Assembly (NCBI GenBank): GCA_021802125.1
Contig: JAKAAX010000001.1
Span: 1 to 64,000 of the forward strand
Reading direction: 5' to 3'
DNA: 64,000 bases
Source: Thermoplasmata archaeon
GTDB lineage: Archaea > Thermoplasmatota > Thermoplasmata > Lutacidiplasmatales > UBA184
The notes under the pieces were generated by a model. The model was not told the DNA's origin and did not search any database. It saw only the letters and a program-made list of their open reading frames with translations. A program made the translations under genes and the position numbers. Positions 43,723 to 51,334 of the stretch are shown piece after piece; within the stretch, counting starts at the first letter, position 1; every line of letters starts with the position of its first letter.

Positions 43723-45119
43723 GGGGTCCCCGCGGGCCTCGGACGACGCGGTGGATAGGCCCCGACGATCCCCCTGCGCTCCAGGCTCTCACGTCGAGCC
43801 GGGGAGAGCCCCAGCAACCCCTCGAGCACGCTCCGGTTGTCCTGCCCCAGCCACGGCGCTCCTCTCCAGACCTTCCCTGGGGTCCGCGAGAGCTTCGGGG
43901 TCACCCCCGCGCCTCGGACCTTGCCGACCACCGGGTCCTCCCAGGAGAGGAGCATCTCCCGCGCTTCGTACTGGGGGTTCTTTGCGATCTCCCGCATCGT
44001 CAGGATCGGGGCGAACGCGACGTCGTGCTTCTCCCCGATCTCCTCGAGCTCCTGCACGGAGCGGGGTGCGGCGAAGGCCCGCAGCGCGGGGTCGATCTTG
44101 TCCCGAGAAGCGCTGCGGCCCTCCATGGTGTCCCAGGCCGGGTCCGCAGGAAGCCCCACCAGGTCCCTCAGCTTCCTCCAGCTGAGCTGGGTCGGGGCGG
44201 CGAGCGCTATCCATCCGTCCCGGGCGGGATAGATCCCGTACGGGTAGAGGCGGGGGTGGGCCTTGCCGTGGCGCGTCCGGACCACGCCCCTCGAGAAGAA
44301 ATCCACGGCCATGTTCTCCATCATCAGGAAGAAGAGCTCGAAGGCCGCCACGTCGACCACCTGGCCCTCGCCCGTCCGCTGGGCATGATGGAGGGCCATC
44401 AGGGCCCCGGCGGCGGCGCCCAGGCCGGTCACCAGGTCGTTGATGGCCGTGCCGCTCTGCATCGGTGGTTCGGGTTCCGGGTTCCCCTGGCAGGCGAGGT
44501 ACCCGCTCATCGCCTGGGCGGTCAGGTCGTACGACGGGCGGCGGCGGTACCGCTCGCTGCCGGTCTGGCCGAACCCCGAGACATGGACGATGACCAGCGA
44601 GGGGTTCGCGCGGAGGACCACGTGGTCGGGAAGTCCGAGCTTGTCGAAGGTCCCGGGCCGCGACGCATCGACCCAGATGTGGGAGCGGCGGAGCAGCGAG
44701 AGGAGGAGCGTCCTCCCCTCAGGTCTTGCTAGGTCCATCCCCACGGAGAGCTTGTTCCTCCCGTACTGGACCCAGGACTCGGACACCTGCTCGTCGGCCG
44801 GCGCCCCGACCGGCAGGAGAGGGGGCAGCAACCGGGAAGGGTCCGCGTAGCTGGGGCCGAAGGGGGGGCCCTCGACGTGGATCACCTCGGCGCCGAAGTC
44901 CCCGAGGAACGTCGCGGCCCAGGGCCCGGCCACGACGCGTCCGGTGTCAACGACCCTCACGCCCTGGAGAGGTCCGTAACGGGGAGGTCTCCCCTCGTGG
45001 CGACGCGGGGGATGCGGGCGTCCCCTCGGTCGGCGGGTCGTGGGGCCGGGATGTCGGGAGCCCGATCGTCCCGGGCGTGGCCGCAGCGGCGTGCCGCCCA
45101 CGGGTGGTCGTACCGGCAT
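43719..45119 (-). CDS. Class III CoA-transferase (CaiB/BaiF family)
   Basis: This family III CoA-transferase moves CoA between carboxylic acids. Family blocks are GVRVVDTGRVVAGPWAATFLGDFGAEVIHVE with the conserved R-V-V-A-G-P, GRNKLSVGMDLARPEGR, LVIVHVSGFGQTG, RPSYDLTAQAMSGYLA and MMENMAVDFFSRG. The catalytic Asp is expected in the SVGMDLARPEG-to-GTAINDLVTG region. The first about 50 residues of this frame are Arg/Pro-rich and unlike the family, so the true start may be a GTG at 44960 (MRVVDTGRV); the ATG is kept because a CCTTAAGG element lies about 35 bases upstream. It is the first gene of the pair with acyl-CoA dehydrogenase. Confidence 0.85.
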   Translation of the reverse strand: MPVRPPVGGTPLRPRPGRSGSRHPGPTTRRPRGRPHPPRRHEGRPPRYGPLQGVRVVDTGRVVAGPWAATFLGDFGAEVIHVEGPPFGPSYADPSRLLPPLLPVGAPADEQVSESWVQYGRNKLSVGMDLARPEGRTLLLSLLRRSHIWVDASRPGTFDKLGLPDHVVLRANPSLVIVHVSGFGQTGSERYRRRPSYDLTAQAMSGYLACQGNPEPEPPMQSGTAINDLVTGLGAAAGALMALHHAQRTGEGQVVDVAAFELFFLMMENMAVDFFSRGVVRTRHGKAHPRLYPYGIYPARDGWIALAAPTQLSWRKLRDLVGLPADPAWDTMEGRSASRDKIDPALRAFAAPRSVQELEEIGEKHDVAFAPILTMREIAKNPQYEAREMLLSWEDPVVGKVRGAGVTPKLSRTPGKVWRGAPWLGQDNRSVLEGLLGLSPARRESLERRGIVGAYPPRRPRPAGTP

Positions 45120-45150
45120 AAAGAGGGAGGTTCATCGGTGAGCCCCGTCG

Positions 45151-45158
45151 CCCTTAAG
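45151..45158. promoter_or_regulatory. Palindromic TATA-like element between divergent genes
   Basis: CCTTAAGG is its own reverse complement and could act for both the CoA-transferase gene (minus) and the TenA-like gene (plus, ATG at 45195 with a short leader). Confidence 0.4.
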
Positions 45159-45194
45159 GCATACGTAGGGTCCGACCTGCACGAGGTCTGCCGA

Positions 45195-45947
45195 ATGCCC
45201 CAAGATCCCTGGAACCTCCCCGCGCCCGAGTTCTGCGAGGAGCTTCGACGCTACAAGCTCGAGAACCACCCGTTCAAGGTCCACCCGTTCTTCCTGGAAT
45301 GGGAGAAGGGGACGCTCCCGATCGAACACCTGCGCGTCTGGGCGCCCCAGTTCTACGCGTGGCTGTGCGTCATCCCCCGGGCTTACGCCCTGCGGTTCGC
45401 CCAGCTCCCCTGGACCGACGAGCTCGCGAAGTACCGCGGGATGCTCCTGGAACACCTCGCGGAGGAGGCGGGGTACCCGCCGGAGAAGCAGCAGCCGCAC
45501 CCGGAGCTCTTCCTCAAGTTCTGCGAGGGCATCGGGCTCTCCCGGAAGCAGGTCCTCTCCGCCCCGTGGCTCCCGGGAACGTACCTCGCCATCGACGATT
45601 TCCTCTACGTGAACCACTACGAACCGTTCTACGTCTCCGCGGCCGGCTCTTCCGAGCCCCCCAACGTCGACCTGTGCGAGCGGCTGCTCCCCGCCCTCCG
45701 GAAGACCTACAAAGTTCCCGAGGCGAACCTCGAGTACTACGTCGCGCACGGAGAGCTCGACAAGGAGCACGGCGAGCTCGTCAACTCCATCGTCGCGGAC
45801 TTCGCGGGTGAGGGCCCCGGAACGCGCAGGAAGATGTGGGAGTCGATGCTGCGGGGCTTCGGGGTCCACCAGGGGCTGGTCGACTCGGTCGTGGCCTCGC
45901 TCCGCGGGCATCCCCACGCCGCGAAGACCGAGCCGCGAGCTCGCTGA
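45195..45947 (+). CDS. TenA/PqqC-like haem-oxygenase-fold protein
   Basis: The 250-residue, mostly helical protein resembles the TENA/THI-4/PqqC and iron-containing redox enzyme families: FCEELRRYKLENHPFKVHPFFLEWEKGTLPIEHLRVWAPQFYAWLCVIPR, then LLEHLAEEAGYPPEKQQPHPELFLKFCEG and LEYYVAHGELDKEHGELVNSIV. The repeated H/E pairs (HLAEE, HGELDKEH) are placed as in non-haem di-iron members, so an oxidase function is possible; thiaminase function is less likely. The ATG gives the family-like start MPQDPWNLPAPEF; a GTG at 45139 with GGGAGG upstream would add 19 residues. The gene is divergent from the CoA-transferase. Confidence 0.78.
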   Translation: MPQDPWNLPAPEFCEELRRYKLENHPFKVHPFFLEWEKGTLPIEHLRVWAPQFYAWLCVIPRAYALRFAQLPWTDELAKYRGMLLEHLAEEAGYPPEKQQPHPELFLKFCEGIGLSRKQVLSAPWLPGTYLAIDDFLYVNHYEPFYVSAAGSSEPPNVDLCERLLPALRKTYKVPEANLEYYVAHGELDKEHGELVNSIVADFAGEGPGTRRKMWESMLRGFGVHQGLVDSVVASLRGHPHAAKTEPRAR

Positions 45948-45965
45948 GGTGGAATCCCCACACCC

Positions 45966-45990
45966 CCCCGAGCGTTCCCCCCCCTCGGGG
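45966..45990 (+). terminator. Hairpin after the TenA-like gene
   Basis: CCCCGAG (45966-45972) and CTCGGGG (45984-45990) form a 7-bp stem 18 bases after the stop codon, within a C-rich tract. Confidence 0.5.
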
Positions 45991-46092
45991 TGAGCCCGAC
46001 GGCCCGCCCCATCTCCCCCAACAGGTGAGGGCGGCCGCAGGTCAATCCGGTTCCACCCCGGACGGATAACCCCCGCCGGGGAAGCCTGCCCC

Positions 46093-46572
46093 ATGACGAT
46101 CAAGGCGGTCGGGAAATGGAAGAGCGGGTTCGCTTCGTGGTTGGAGGATGACCGTGGACACCGGGTTCCGGTCGACCTTCCGCGTGACGAGGGTGGGGAG
46201 GACGCCGGCACGTCGGCGCTGGAGCTGAACATCCTGTCGCTGACGGGCTGCATCACGACGATCTTCGCCTTGGTCGCCCAAAAGAGGCGCGTCCGTTTCG
46301 AGGGCATGAAGGTCGAGCTCGAGGCCGAACGGCCCCGGGGGGCTCCTACCATCACTGCGGTGAAGGGCCGGTGCGTCATCGTATCGACGCAACCTGCCGA
46401 GGAGGTGGAGCACGCGCTCCGCATCACGCTCAGGACCTGCCCGGTGGGGGTCCTCTACGAGAAGGCAGGGATCCCGGTGACCGTCGACTGCGAGGTGCTT
46501 CCCCCGGGGAGCGCCCCTGCCGATGCGGCGCTCCAGGCTGCCCCTTCCCCGCCGGACCGGACCGAGGCCTGA
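46093..46572 (+). CDS. OsmC-like thiol peroxidase family protein
   Basis: The 159-residue protein has the OsmC/Ohr fold pattern and both redox cysteines: LNILSLTGCITTIFALVAQKRRV (peroxidatic Cys) and ALRITLRTCPVGVLYEKAGIPV (resolving Cys). The N-terminal strand TIKAVGKWKSGFASWLEDDRGHRVPVDLPRDEGGED is also typical. It probably reduces organic or fatty-acid hydroperoxides or acts on small thiol-linked substrates. The Ala/Pro-rich C-terminal tail is extra. It stands alone between the TenA-like gene terminator and the DnaJ-like gene. Confidence 0.88.
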   Translation: MTIKAVGKWKSGFASWLEDDRGHRVPVDLPRDEGGEDAGTSALELNILSLTGCITTIFALVAQKRRVRFEGMKVELEAERPRGAPTITAVKGRCVIVSTQPAEEVEHALRITLRTCPVGVLYEKAGIPVTVDCEVLPPGSAPADAALQAAPSPPDRTEA

Positions 46573-46676
46573 GGAAGCGCCACGAACGGGGTCCTCGGGC
46601 CTCCGAGGCCCCCTCTGGCTAACCTCTTTAGAGCCCCGCCGCCCATGGTGACCTAGGACCCGACCGGTCCCGTCCC

Positions 46677-47501
46677 ATGGCGGAGAAGGACCTCTACCGC
46701 CTGCTCGGAGTATCCCCAGGCGCATCACCCGAGCGGATCCGCTCCGCGTACCGCAAGTTGGTGCGCCGCTACCACCCCGACGTCTACGGGGGGGATCCGG
46801 AGGTCGCCCACACCAACTTCCGGGAGCTCACCGACGCCTACGAGACGCTCAGGGACCCGCTGCGGAGGCGGGAGTACGACCGCAAGCGCGCCCAGGAGCT
46901 CTGGGGGGAGGGGAGCTCGGGGCCTCGGCCCCAAGGGACCCGCCACGAGGACCTCCCCCACCATCGCATCCGGGTCCCGCAGTACCCCTCGCCCTACCAT
47001 GCGGCCGGCCACCCCATGCACGACCGGGGCCCGGAGGCGATGCAGTCGGTCCGGCGAGCGTGGCGCAAGGCCAGCAGCCAGAGCCTGTCGCGCCACGACT
47101 TCTCGCGGCGGACCAAGTTGCTGCTGATCTTTGCACCGCTGAGCTTCATGCTCCTGATGGCGGGCCTTCTGACGATCCCGGTGACCCAGCCCTTCGCCTT
47201 CGCCCTTCAGCCCGCCTATCTGTGCACCGGCCTGACCTCCCACGGGGTCCAGTTCCTGCGCGGGGACCAGGTGACGTTCTCCTGGAACGCGCAGGCCACC
47301 AACTACGACCCGTCGAGCCCTCTGGAGGTCATGATCTCCAGCTCGGCGACGAACGTCCTGGTGCTGGACCGGGATGGGCTGAACGGCAGCTACGCGTTCG
47401 TGGCGGACGGGAGCACCTACCACTTCCAGAGCTGCTACTGGGGGAACGGGACCGTCGGGAACCTCCAGTTCTCCGGAAGCTACCTGGGCCCGATCATCTA
47501 G
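46677..47501 (+). CDS. Membrane-anchored J-domain protein with exported C-terminal domain
   Basis: The 274-residue protein opens with a J domain (residues 4-70) holding the H-P-D triad (RYHPDVYGGDPE) that stimulates DnaK/Hsp70 ATPase. A His/Pro/Arg-rich linker (about 75-140) follows. A transmembrane helix (LLLIFAPLSFMLLMAGLLTI, about 148-168) then leads into a 100-residue beta-rich domain (GVQFLRGDQVTFSWNAQATNYDPSSP, GSTYHFQSCYWGNGTVG) likely outside the cell. No DnaJ zinc or peptide-binding domains are present. It could recruit Hsp70 to the membrane. A TTTAGAG element at 46627-46633 may be the promoter, with a short leader. Confidence 0.85.
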   Translation: MAEKDLYRLLGVSPGASPERIRSAYRKLVRRYHPDVYGGDPEVAHTNFRELTDAYETLRDPLRRREYDRKRAQELWGEGSSGPRPQGTRHEDLPHHRIRVPQYPSPYHAAGHPMHDRGPEAMQSVRRAWRKASSQSLSRHDFSRRTKLLLIFAPLSFMLLMAGLLTIPVTQPFAFALQPAYLCTGLTSHGVQFLRGDQVTFSWNAQATNYDPSSPLEVMISSSATNVLVLDRDGLNGSYAFVADGSTYHFQSCYWGNGTVGNLQFSGSYLGPII

Positions 47502-47577
47502 CGCGCCCGCTTCTCCCCCGCTCGGTCCGACCTCGTCCGCACCGACCCGAGGGGACCCGGCACCTCCCCGTCAAGTC

Positions 47578-47585
47578 TGATATAC
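47578..47585 (+). promoter_or_regulatory. TATA box of the aro-asd-lysC-trp cluster
   Basis: TGATATAC lies at -30 to -23 relative to the A of the leader-peptide ATG at 47608, the textbook archaeal spacing for a transcript that starts at that ATG. It is the only such element between the DnaJ-like gene and aroA'. Confidence 0.75.
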
Positions 47586-47607
47586 GCCCCCGCCCGTCAA
47601 GGACTCG

Positions 47608-47679
47608 ATGACAGCACCGGGGGTCGTCGCTGCGGCTGCCCTCCCTTGCGGTCAGCCTATCGGGTCCTGGTGGTGGTGA
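47608..47679 (+). CDS. Putative Trp leader peptide (trpL-like)
   Basis: A 23-codon frame starts at the ATG placed exactly at the predicted transcription start and reads MTAPGVV, an Ala-rich run, then PIGSWWW and TGA. Three consecutive TGG codons (47668-47676) come directly before the stop. Trp is the rarest residue, so a WWW-stop in a leaderless mini-ORF at the head of an operon that ends in trpEGDCF is hard to explain by chance. By analogy with bacterial trpL, ribosomes starved of charged tRNA-Trp would stall at these codons and change folding of the RNA behind them. I know of no established case of this mechanism in archaea. The following RNA can pair with the Trp codons (CCACCA at 47713-47718). 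Confidence 0.75.
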   Translation: MTAPGVVAAAALPCGQPIGSWWW

Positions 47680-47790
47680 GCGGGGGAGCCGGGACGGCCT
47701 CCTCCTCAGGGTCCACCAAGCTTTGAAGAGCGGGACGTCTCGGTCCCTTCATCCCCTCCTAGGGAACGGCAGGAAGGAAGGAACCAAGGC
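47680..47790 (+). promoter_or_regulatory. Putative attenuator RNA between trp leader peptide and aroA'
   Basis: By hand folding, several pairings compete. Trp codons TGGTGG (47668-47673 or 47671-47676) pair with CCACCA (47713-47718). A hairpin GGAC-gg-CCT (47692-47700) with AGGGTCC (47708-47714) uses two of the same bases. A hairpin GGGAC (47732-47736) with GTCCC (47743-47747) is followed by a pyrimidine-rich CTTCATCCCCTCCT, which could also pair with the purine-rich ribosome-binding region GGAAGGAAGG (47772-47781) before aroA'. There is no U-run, so control of translation start or non-canonical termination is as likely as intrinsic termination. Confidence 0.5.
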
Positions 47791-48549
47791 ATGAGCGGAA
47801 AGGAGCTTCGACTGAAACGCCTCTTCTCGGGCCCGGGAGCTCGGCTGTTCGCGGTACCCCTGGACCACAGCCTGTCCGTGGGACCCATCGCGGGACTGGG
47901 GAACCTGGAGCCGACCGTCCGCGCGCTCCAGGAGGGCGGGGTCCGGTGCGTAGTCGTCCACAAGGGAGCCGTCCGCACGGTCCAGAAGGCGCTCCTCCCG
48001 ACGACCCTTCTCGGGGTCCATCTTTCCGCTTCGACGAGCCTCGCCCCGGACACCGGGCGCAAGCACATTGCGGGCACGGTGCAGGAAGCGGTCCGACTGG
48101 GGGCCGACCTCATCAGCGTCCAGGTCAACTTCGGCGACCCGGCCGAGGGAGAGATGCTGGAGGACCTGGGCCACATCGCCGAGGAGTGCGAGGCCCTCGG
48201 GATGCCGCTCATGTGCATGACCTACGTCAAGCAGAAAGGGAAGGAGAACGACACCACCGCGCTCGCGCACGCCTGCCGCGCCGCCGCGGACCTCGGGGCG
48301 GACGTGATCAAGACCAACTTCCCGGACCCTGCGGGGTTCCGGAAGGTCGTCGAGGGGACCCCGGTGCCGGTGCTTGTCGGCGGCGGGCCCCGCATGGAGA
48401 GGCCCGAGGATTTCCTCGGGGTGGTCCGCCAGGCGATCGAGGCCGGGGCGAGGGGGCTCTGCGTTGGCCGGAACCTCTTCCAAGCGCCCGACGTGACCTC
48501 CACGGCGAGGCGAGTCGCAGAGATCCTCGAGAGCCGCCCGTCGAGCTGA
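47791..48549 (+). CDS. aroA': 2-amino-3,7-dideoxy-D-threo-hept-6-ulosonate (ADH) synthase
   Basis: This 252-residue class I aldolase-type enzyme condenses L-aspartate semialdehyde with 6-deoxy-5-ketofructose-1-phosphate to ADH, the first step of the archaeal shikimate route (MJ0400 type). Signatures are FAVPLDHSLSVGPIAGL (the D-H of the family), VVVHKGAVR, GADLISVQVNFGD and the Schiff-base Lys in GADVIKTNFPDP. The phosphate-binding end VLVGGGPRMERPEDFLGVVRQAIEAGARGLCVGRNLFQ is intact. It begins the enzyme-coding part of the cluster, behind the Trp leader. aroB', asd and lysC downstream provide its next step and its semialdehyde substrate. Confidence 0.93.
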   Translation: MSGKELRLKRLFSGPGARLFAVPLDHSLSVGPIAGLGNLEPTVRALQEGGVRCVVVHKGAVRTVQKALLPTTLLGVHLSASTSLAPDTGRKHIAGTVQEAVRLGADLISVQVNFGDPAEGEMLEDLGHIAEECEALGMPLMCMTYVKQKGKENDTTALAHACRAAADLGADVIKTNFPDPAGFRKVVEGTPVPVLVGGGPRMERPEDFLGVVRQAIEAGARGLCVGRNLFQAPDVTSTARRVAEILESRPSS

Positions 48550-48633
48550 GGGTCGGCAAGGGAGAACGCACTCGGAGCATCGGTCGATACGAACCGGCGG
48601 GAAGAAGGGACATCGGGGGAGGAGGGGCGCAAC

Positions 48634-49668
48634 ATGGAGAAAGGACGCCTGGTGCTCGAGCTGCCCGCGGGAGAGAAGGGGGACCGACTGCGAGCCTACG
48701 CGGAGAGGCGGGGGTTCCACCGGTTCCTTGTCGCTCCAGGGAGCGTGCCCAAGCCCGCGTCCGGCCGAGAGGTGGTCATCCGGTCCGAGGGCAGCCTGAA
48801 GTTCCCCGGGGGCGGCGCCGACGGAAGGGCCCGGACCGTGGCGCGCCCGTCCGACCTCGAGGGTATCGTGCAGGCGCTGAAAGCCGCGCCGCTGGTCCTT
48901 GTCGAGTTCAAGGGGGAACGGGTCATTCCGCTCGAGAACCTGCTCGCGATGCGTCAAGGCGCCGGGGAGAGCGCGGCGGGCGCGCTCTGGGTTCGGGCCG
49001 GCACCGGGGCCGAGGTCCCCGGCCTTCTCGGCGCGCTCGAGCACGGGTCGGACGGCGTCGTGCTCACCGCGACCTCCCCCGAGGACATCGACGAGCTCGA
49101 GACGCATCTGGAACATCCCCGGATGAAGCTCACCTGGAGGACGGCGACCGTCCTGCGCGTCGTGCCCGGAGGCATCGGGGAGCGTGTCGTGGTCGACACG
49201 ACCAGCGTCCTCCGACCGGACGAAGGGATGCTCGTCGGAAGCCAGGGAGGGTTCCTCTTGCTCGTCGCTTCCGAGGCGCAGGGTTCCCGCTACACTCGGC
49301 CCCGTCCCTTCCGGGTCAACGCGGGCGCCATCCACTCCTACACGCTCCTCTCGGACGGGACGACCCGCTACCTCAGCGAGCTCGAACCGGGCGACCGGGT
49401 GATCGTGACCTCCGTGAGGGGGGAGCCCCGAAGCGTCCGGGTCGGGCGGCTCAAGATCGAACGACGGCCCTTCGCCCTGGTGGAGGTGGAACGGGCCGGC
49501 CGAAAGTACACCCTCTTCGCCCAGGAGGCCGAAACGGTCCGCATCCTGACCCCGCGGGGACCGAGACCGGTCCAGGAGCTCGCGAAAGGGGACCACGTGG
49601 TCGGGGTCGAGCTTCCCGCGGCCCGCCACTTCGGCATGGCCGTCCAAGAGACGATCGAGGAGCGCTAA
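48634..49668 (+). CDS. aroB': 3-dehydroquinate synthase II
   Basis: The 344-residue enzyme converts ADH to 3-dehydroquinate by NAD-dependent oxidative deamination and cyclisation (MJ1249 type). Matching blocks are FKGERVIPLENLLAM, ALEHGSDGVVLTATSPEDIDELE, GERVVVDTTSVLRPDEGMLVGSQGGFLLLVASEAQGS, RPFRVNAGAIHSYTLLSDGTTRYLSELEPGD and the end RPVQELAKGDHVVGVELP. It is unrelated in sequence to bacterial AroB. The ATG follows aroA' by 84 bases, the widest gap in the cluster, with GGGAGGAGGGG before it. aroDE starts four bases after its stop. Confidence 0.95.
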   Translation: MEKGRLVLELPAGEKGDRLRAYAERRGFHRFLVAPGSVPKPASGREVVIRSEGSLKFPGGGADGRARTVARPSDLEGIVQALKAAPLVLVEFKGERVIPLENLLAMRQGAGESAAGALWVRAGTGAEVPGLLGALEHGSDGVVLTATSPEDIDELETHLEHPRMKLTWRTATVLRVVPGGIGERVVVDTTSVLRPDEGMLVGSQGGFLLLVASEAQGSRYTRPRPFRVNAGAIHSYTLLSDGTTRYLSELEPGDRVIVTSVRGEPRSVRVGRLKIERRPFALVEVERAGRKYTLFAQEAETVRILTPRGPRPVQELAKGDHVVGVELPAARHFGMAVQETIEER

Positions 49669-49672
49669 GGCG

Positions 49673-51334
49673 ATGGACGCGCCCGAGCGCGGGGTCGCTC
49701 CCGAGTACCTGCCGGCGCGCGCGGGCTACCCTCGCCTCGTGGTCTCGCTGCCCGGCCGGAGCGCGGAGGAGCTCCGCACCCAGATGGGGGAAGCCGTCCG
49801 GGGGGGAGCGGACCTCGTAGAGGTCCGGCTGGACCGCCTTCCGCCCGAGGAGGTCTCTCGGCTCGGGCGCGTTCACGAGATCCCCCTGACCCACGAGTGG
49901 GTGCCCGTCATCGCGACCCTCCGCTCGAAGGCCGAGGGGGGAGAGGGGCCCGACGACGCCCCCTCGCGCCGACGCATCCTCCTCCAAGCCCTCGAGGCGA
50001 TGCCCTTCGCGCTCGTCGACCTTGAGCTCGCGCGGGACCTCCCGATGCGCAAGGAGCTCGAAGAGGCCGAAGGACCGAGGCTCGCCTTCGTCTGCTCGGC
50101 CCACCTTCCCGCCTCGACCTCGACGGAGCAGGCCCTCCGGACCCTCGAGCAGACCCTCGCCAAGGGCGACGTGGGCAAGGTGGTCCTTCCTGCGACCGCG
50201 GAGCGGGCCCTCTCGGAGCTCATCCCCCCCCTCCAGCGGCTGCGGGGCCGACCGTTCGTCTTCCACACCACGGGAGGAGCGGGCGCCCTCCTTCGCGTCC
50301 TCGCGCCGCGATTGGGCATGGCGTGGGTGTACTGCGGCCTCCCGGCTCCGCTCGGCCGGACCACCGCCGGTCCTCGGTCGAGCAAGAAGGGCGCGCGGAC
50401 AGCCTCCCGCCCTCCTCCTCCCGGACGCTCCACCCTGGTGGAGGTCTCGCAGGTCCCCGTCGATCGGATGCGACGGTTCATTGACGGCGGACCCGAAGCT
50501 CCCTGGTTCGCGGTCGTGGGCCGGCCCATCGCCCACTCGTTGTCCCCGGAGCTCCACGGGGACTTCCTGGAAGCGACCCGCAGCGCCGGGCTCTACGTCG
50601 CCCTGGAGATCGCCTCCGAGCAGGAGCTGGCCTCGGTCCTGCCTTCTCTCGTCGCCTTTGGGCTCCGGGGGATCAACGTCACTCGACCGTACAAGCTCGC
50701 GGCCTACCGTCTCGCCGAGCGGCGTTCCGAGAACGCGGTCGCGAGCGGCGCCGTGAACACGCTCGTCCCCCTCGCCGCACCGAAGCAGGGGTTCTCCGGG
50801 CACAACACGGACGTCCTCGCCCTCCTGCGCTGGTGGAAGGACCTCGAGGAGGAGCGCGGCCCGCTCTCCCGGGTCCTGGTCGTGGGCACGGGGGGGGCGG
50901 CCCGCGCCGCCGTCCTCGCGAGCGTCCTCCTCGGGGCCCGGGTCTCTGTCCTGGGACGCAACCCCCAGGAAGTGAAGGACCTCGTCGCGGGGTTCCCCCC
51001 GGAGAGCGTCCGGGCGGTCGAGCCGGGGGGTGGGGCGCTTCCCTCCTTCCCGATCGTCGTCCATGCCACCCCCGTGGGACAGGCCCCGGGGACCCGGCTC
51101 GAGGTGCCTCTCGAGGGAGCCCTCCAGAGCGGAAGCCTCTTGGTCGACCTCGTTTACCGACCCGTGGAACCGACCTTGAAGCTCCTGGCCGAGGCCTCCG
51201 GCGCCCGATACCTGGACGGCATGCCGATGCTCGTCTACCAGGCGGCCGAGAGCTTCGCGCTCTTCACTCGGGAGGAGGTCCCTCCCGAGGTGCTGCGCCG
51301 TTGGCTCCCCCAGGGTCTCGAGGTGTCGGCTTGA
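49673..51334 (+). CDS. aroDE: Fused 3-dehydroquinate dehydratase / shikimate dehydrogenase
   Basis: The 553-residue protein carries two consecutive steps. Residues about 20-240 are a type I dehydratase: PRLVVSLPGRSAEEL, GADLVEVRLDRLP, catalytic-His region VCSAHLPAST and the Schiff-base Lys in GDVGKVVLPAT. Residues about 265-553 are shikimate dehydrogenase: WFAVVGRPIAHSLSPELHGDF, NVTRPYKLAAY with catalytic Lys, the Asp in GHNTDVLALLRW, the NADP motif RVLVVGTGGAARAAVLA and the end DGMPMLVYQAAESFALF. Such fusions are known from plants and several microbes. Channelling between the sites is plausible. Its stop overlaps the TTG start of aroK. Confidence 0.95.
   Translation: MDAPERGVAPEYLPARAGYPRLVVSLPGRSAEELRTQMGEAVRGGADLVEVRLDRLPPEEVSRLGRVHEIPLTHEWVPVIATLRSKAEGGEGPDDAPSRRRILLQALEAMPFALVDLELARDLPMRKELEEAEGPRLAFVCSAHLPASTSTEQALRTLEQTLAKGDVGKVVLPATAERALSELIPPLQRLRGRPFVFHTTGGAGALLRVLAPRLGMAWVYCGLPAPLGRTTAGPRSSKKGARTASRPPPPGRSTLVEVSQVPVDRMRRFIDGGPEAPWFAVVGRPIAHSLSPELHGDFLEATRSAGLYVALEIASEQELASVLPSLVAFGLRGINVTRPYKLAAYRLAERRSENAVASGAVNTLVPLAAPKQGFSGHNTDVLALLRWWKDLEEERGPLSRVLVVGTGGAARAAVLASVLLGARVSVLGRNPQEVKDLVAGFPPESVRAVEPGGGALPSFPIVVHATPVGQAPGTRLEVPLEGALQSGSLLVDLVYRPVEPTLKLLAEASGARYLDGMPMLVYQAAESFALFTREEVPPEVLRRWLPQGLEVSA

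Noticed and set aside
46645..46656. Mini-ORF before the DnaJ-like gene (ATG GTG ACC TAG)
   Set aside because: Three codons with no meaningful content, only about 15 bases after the TATA-like element; no sign of a leader peptide.
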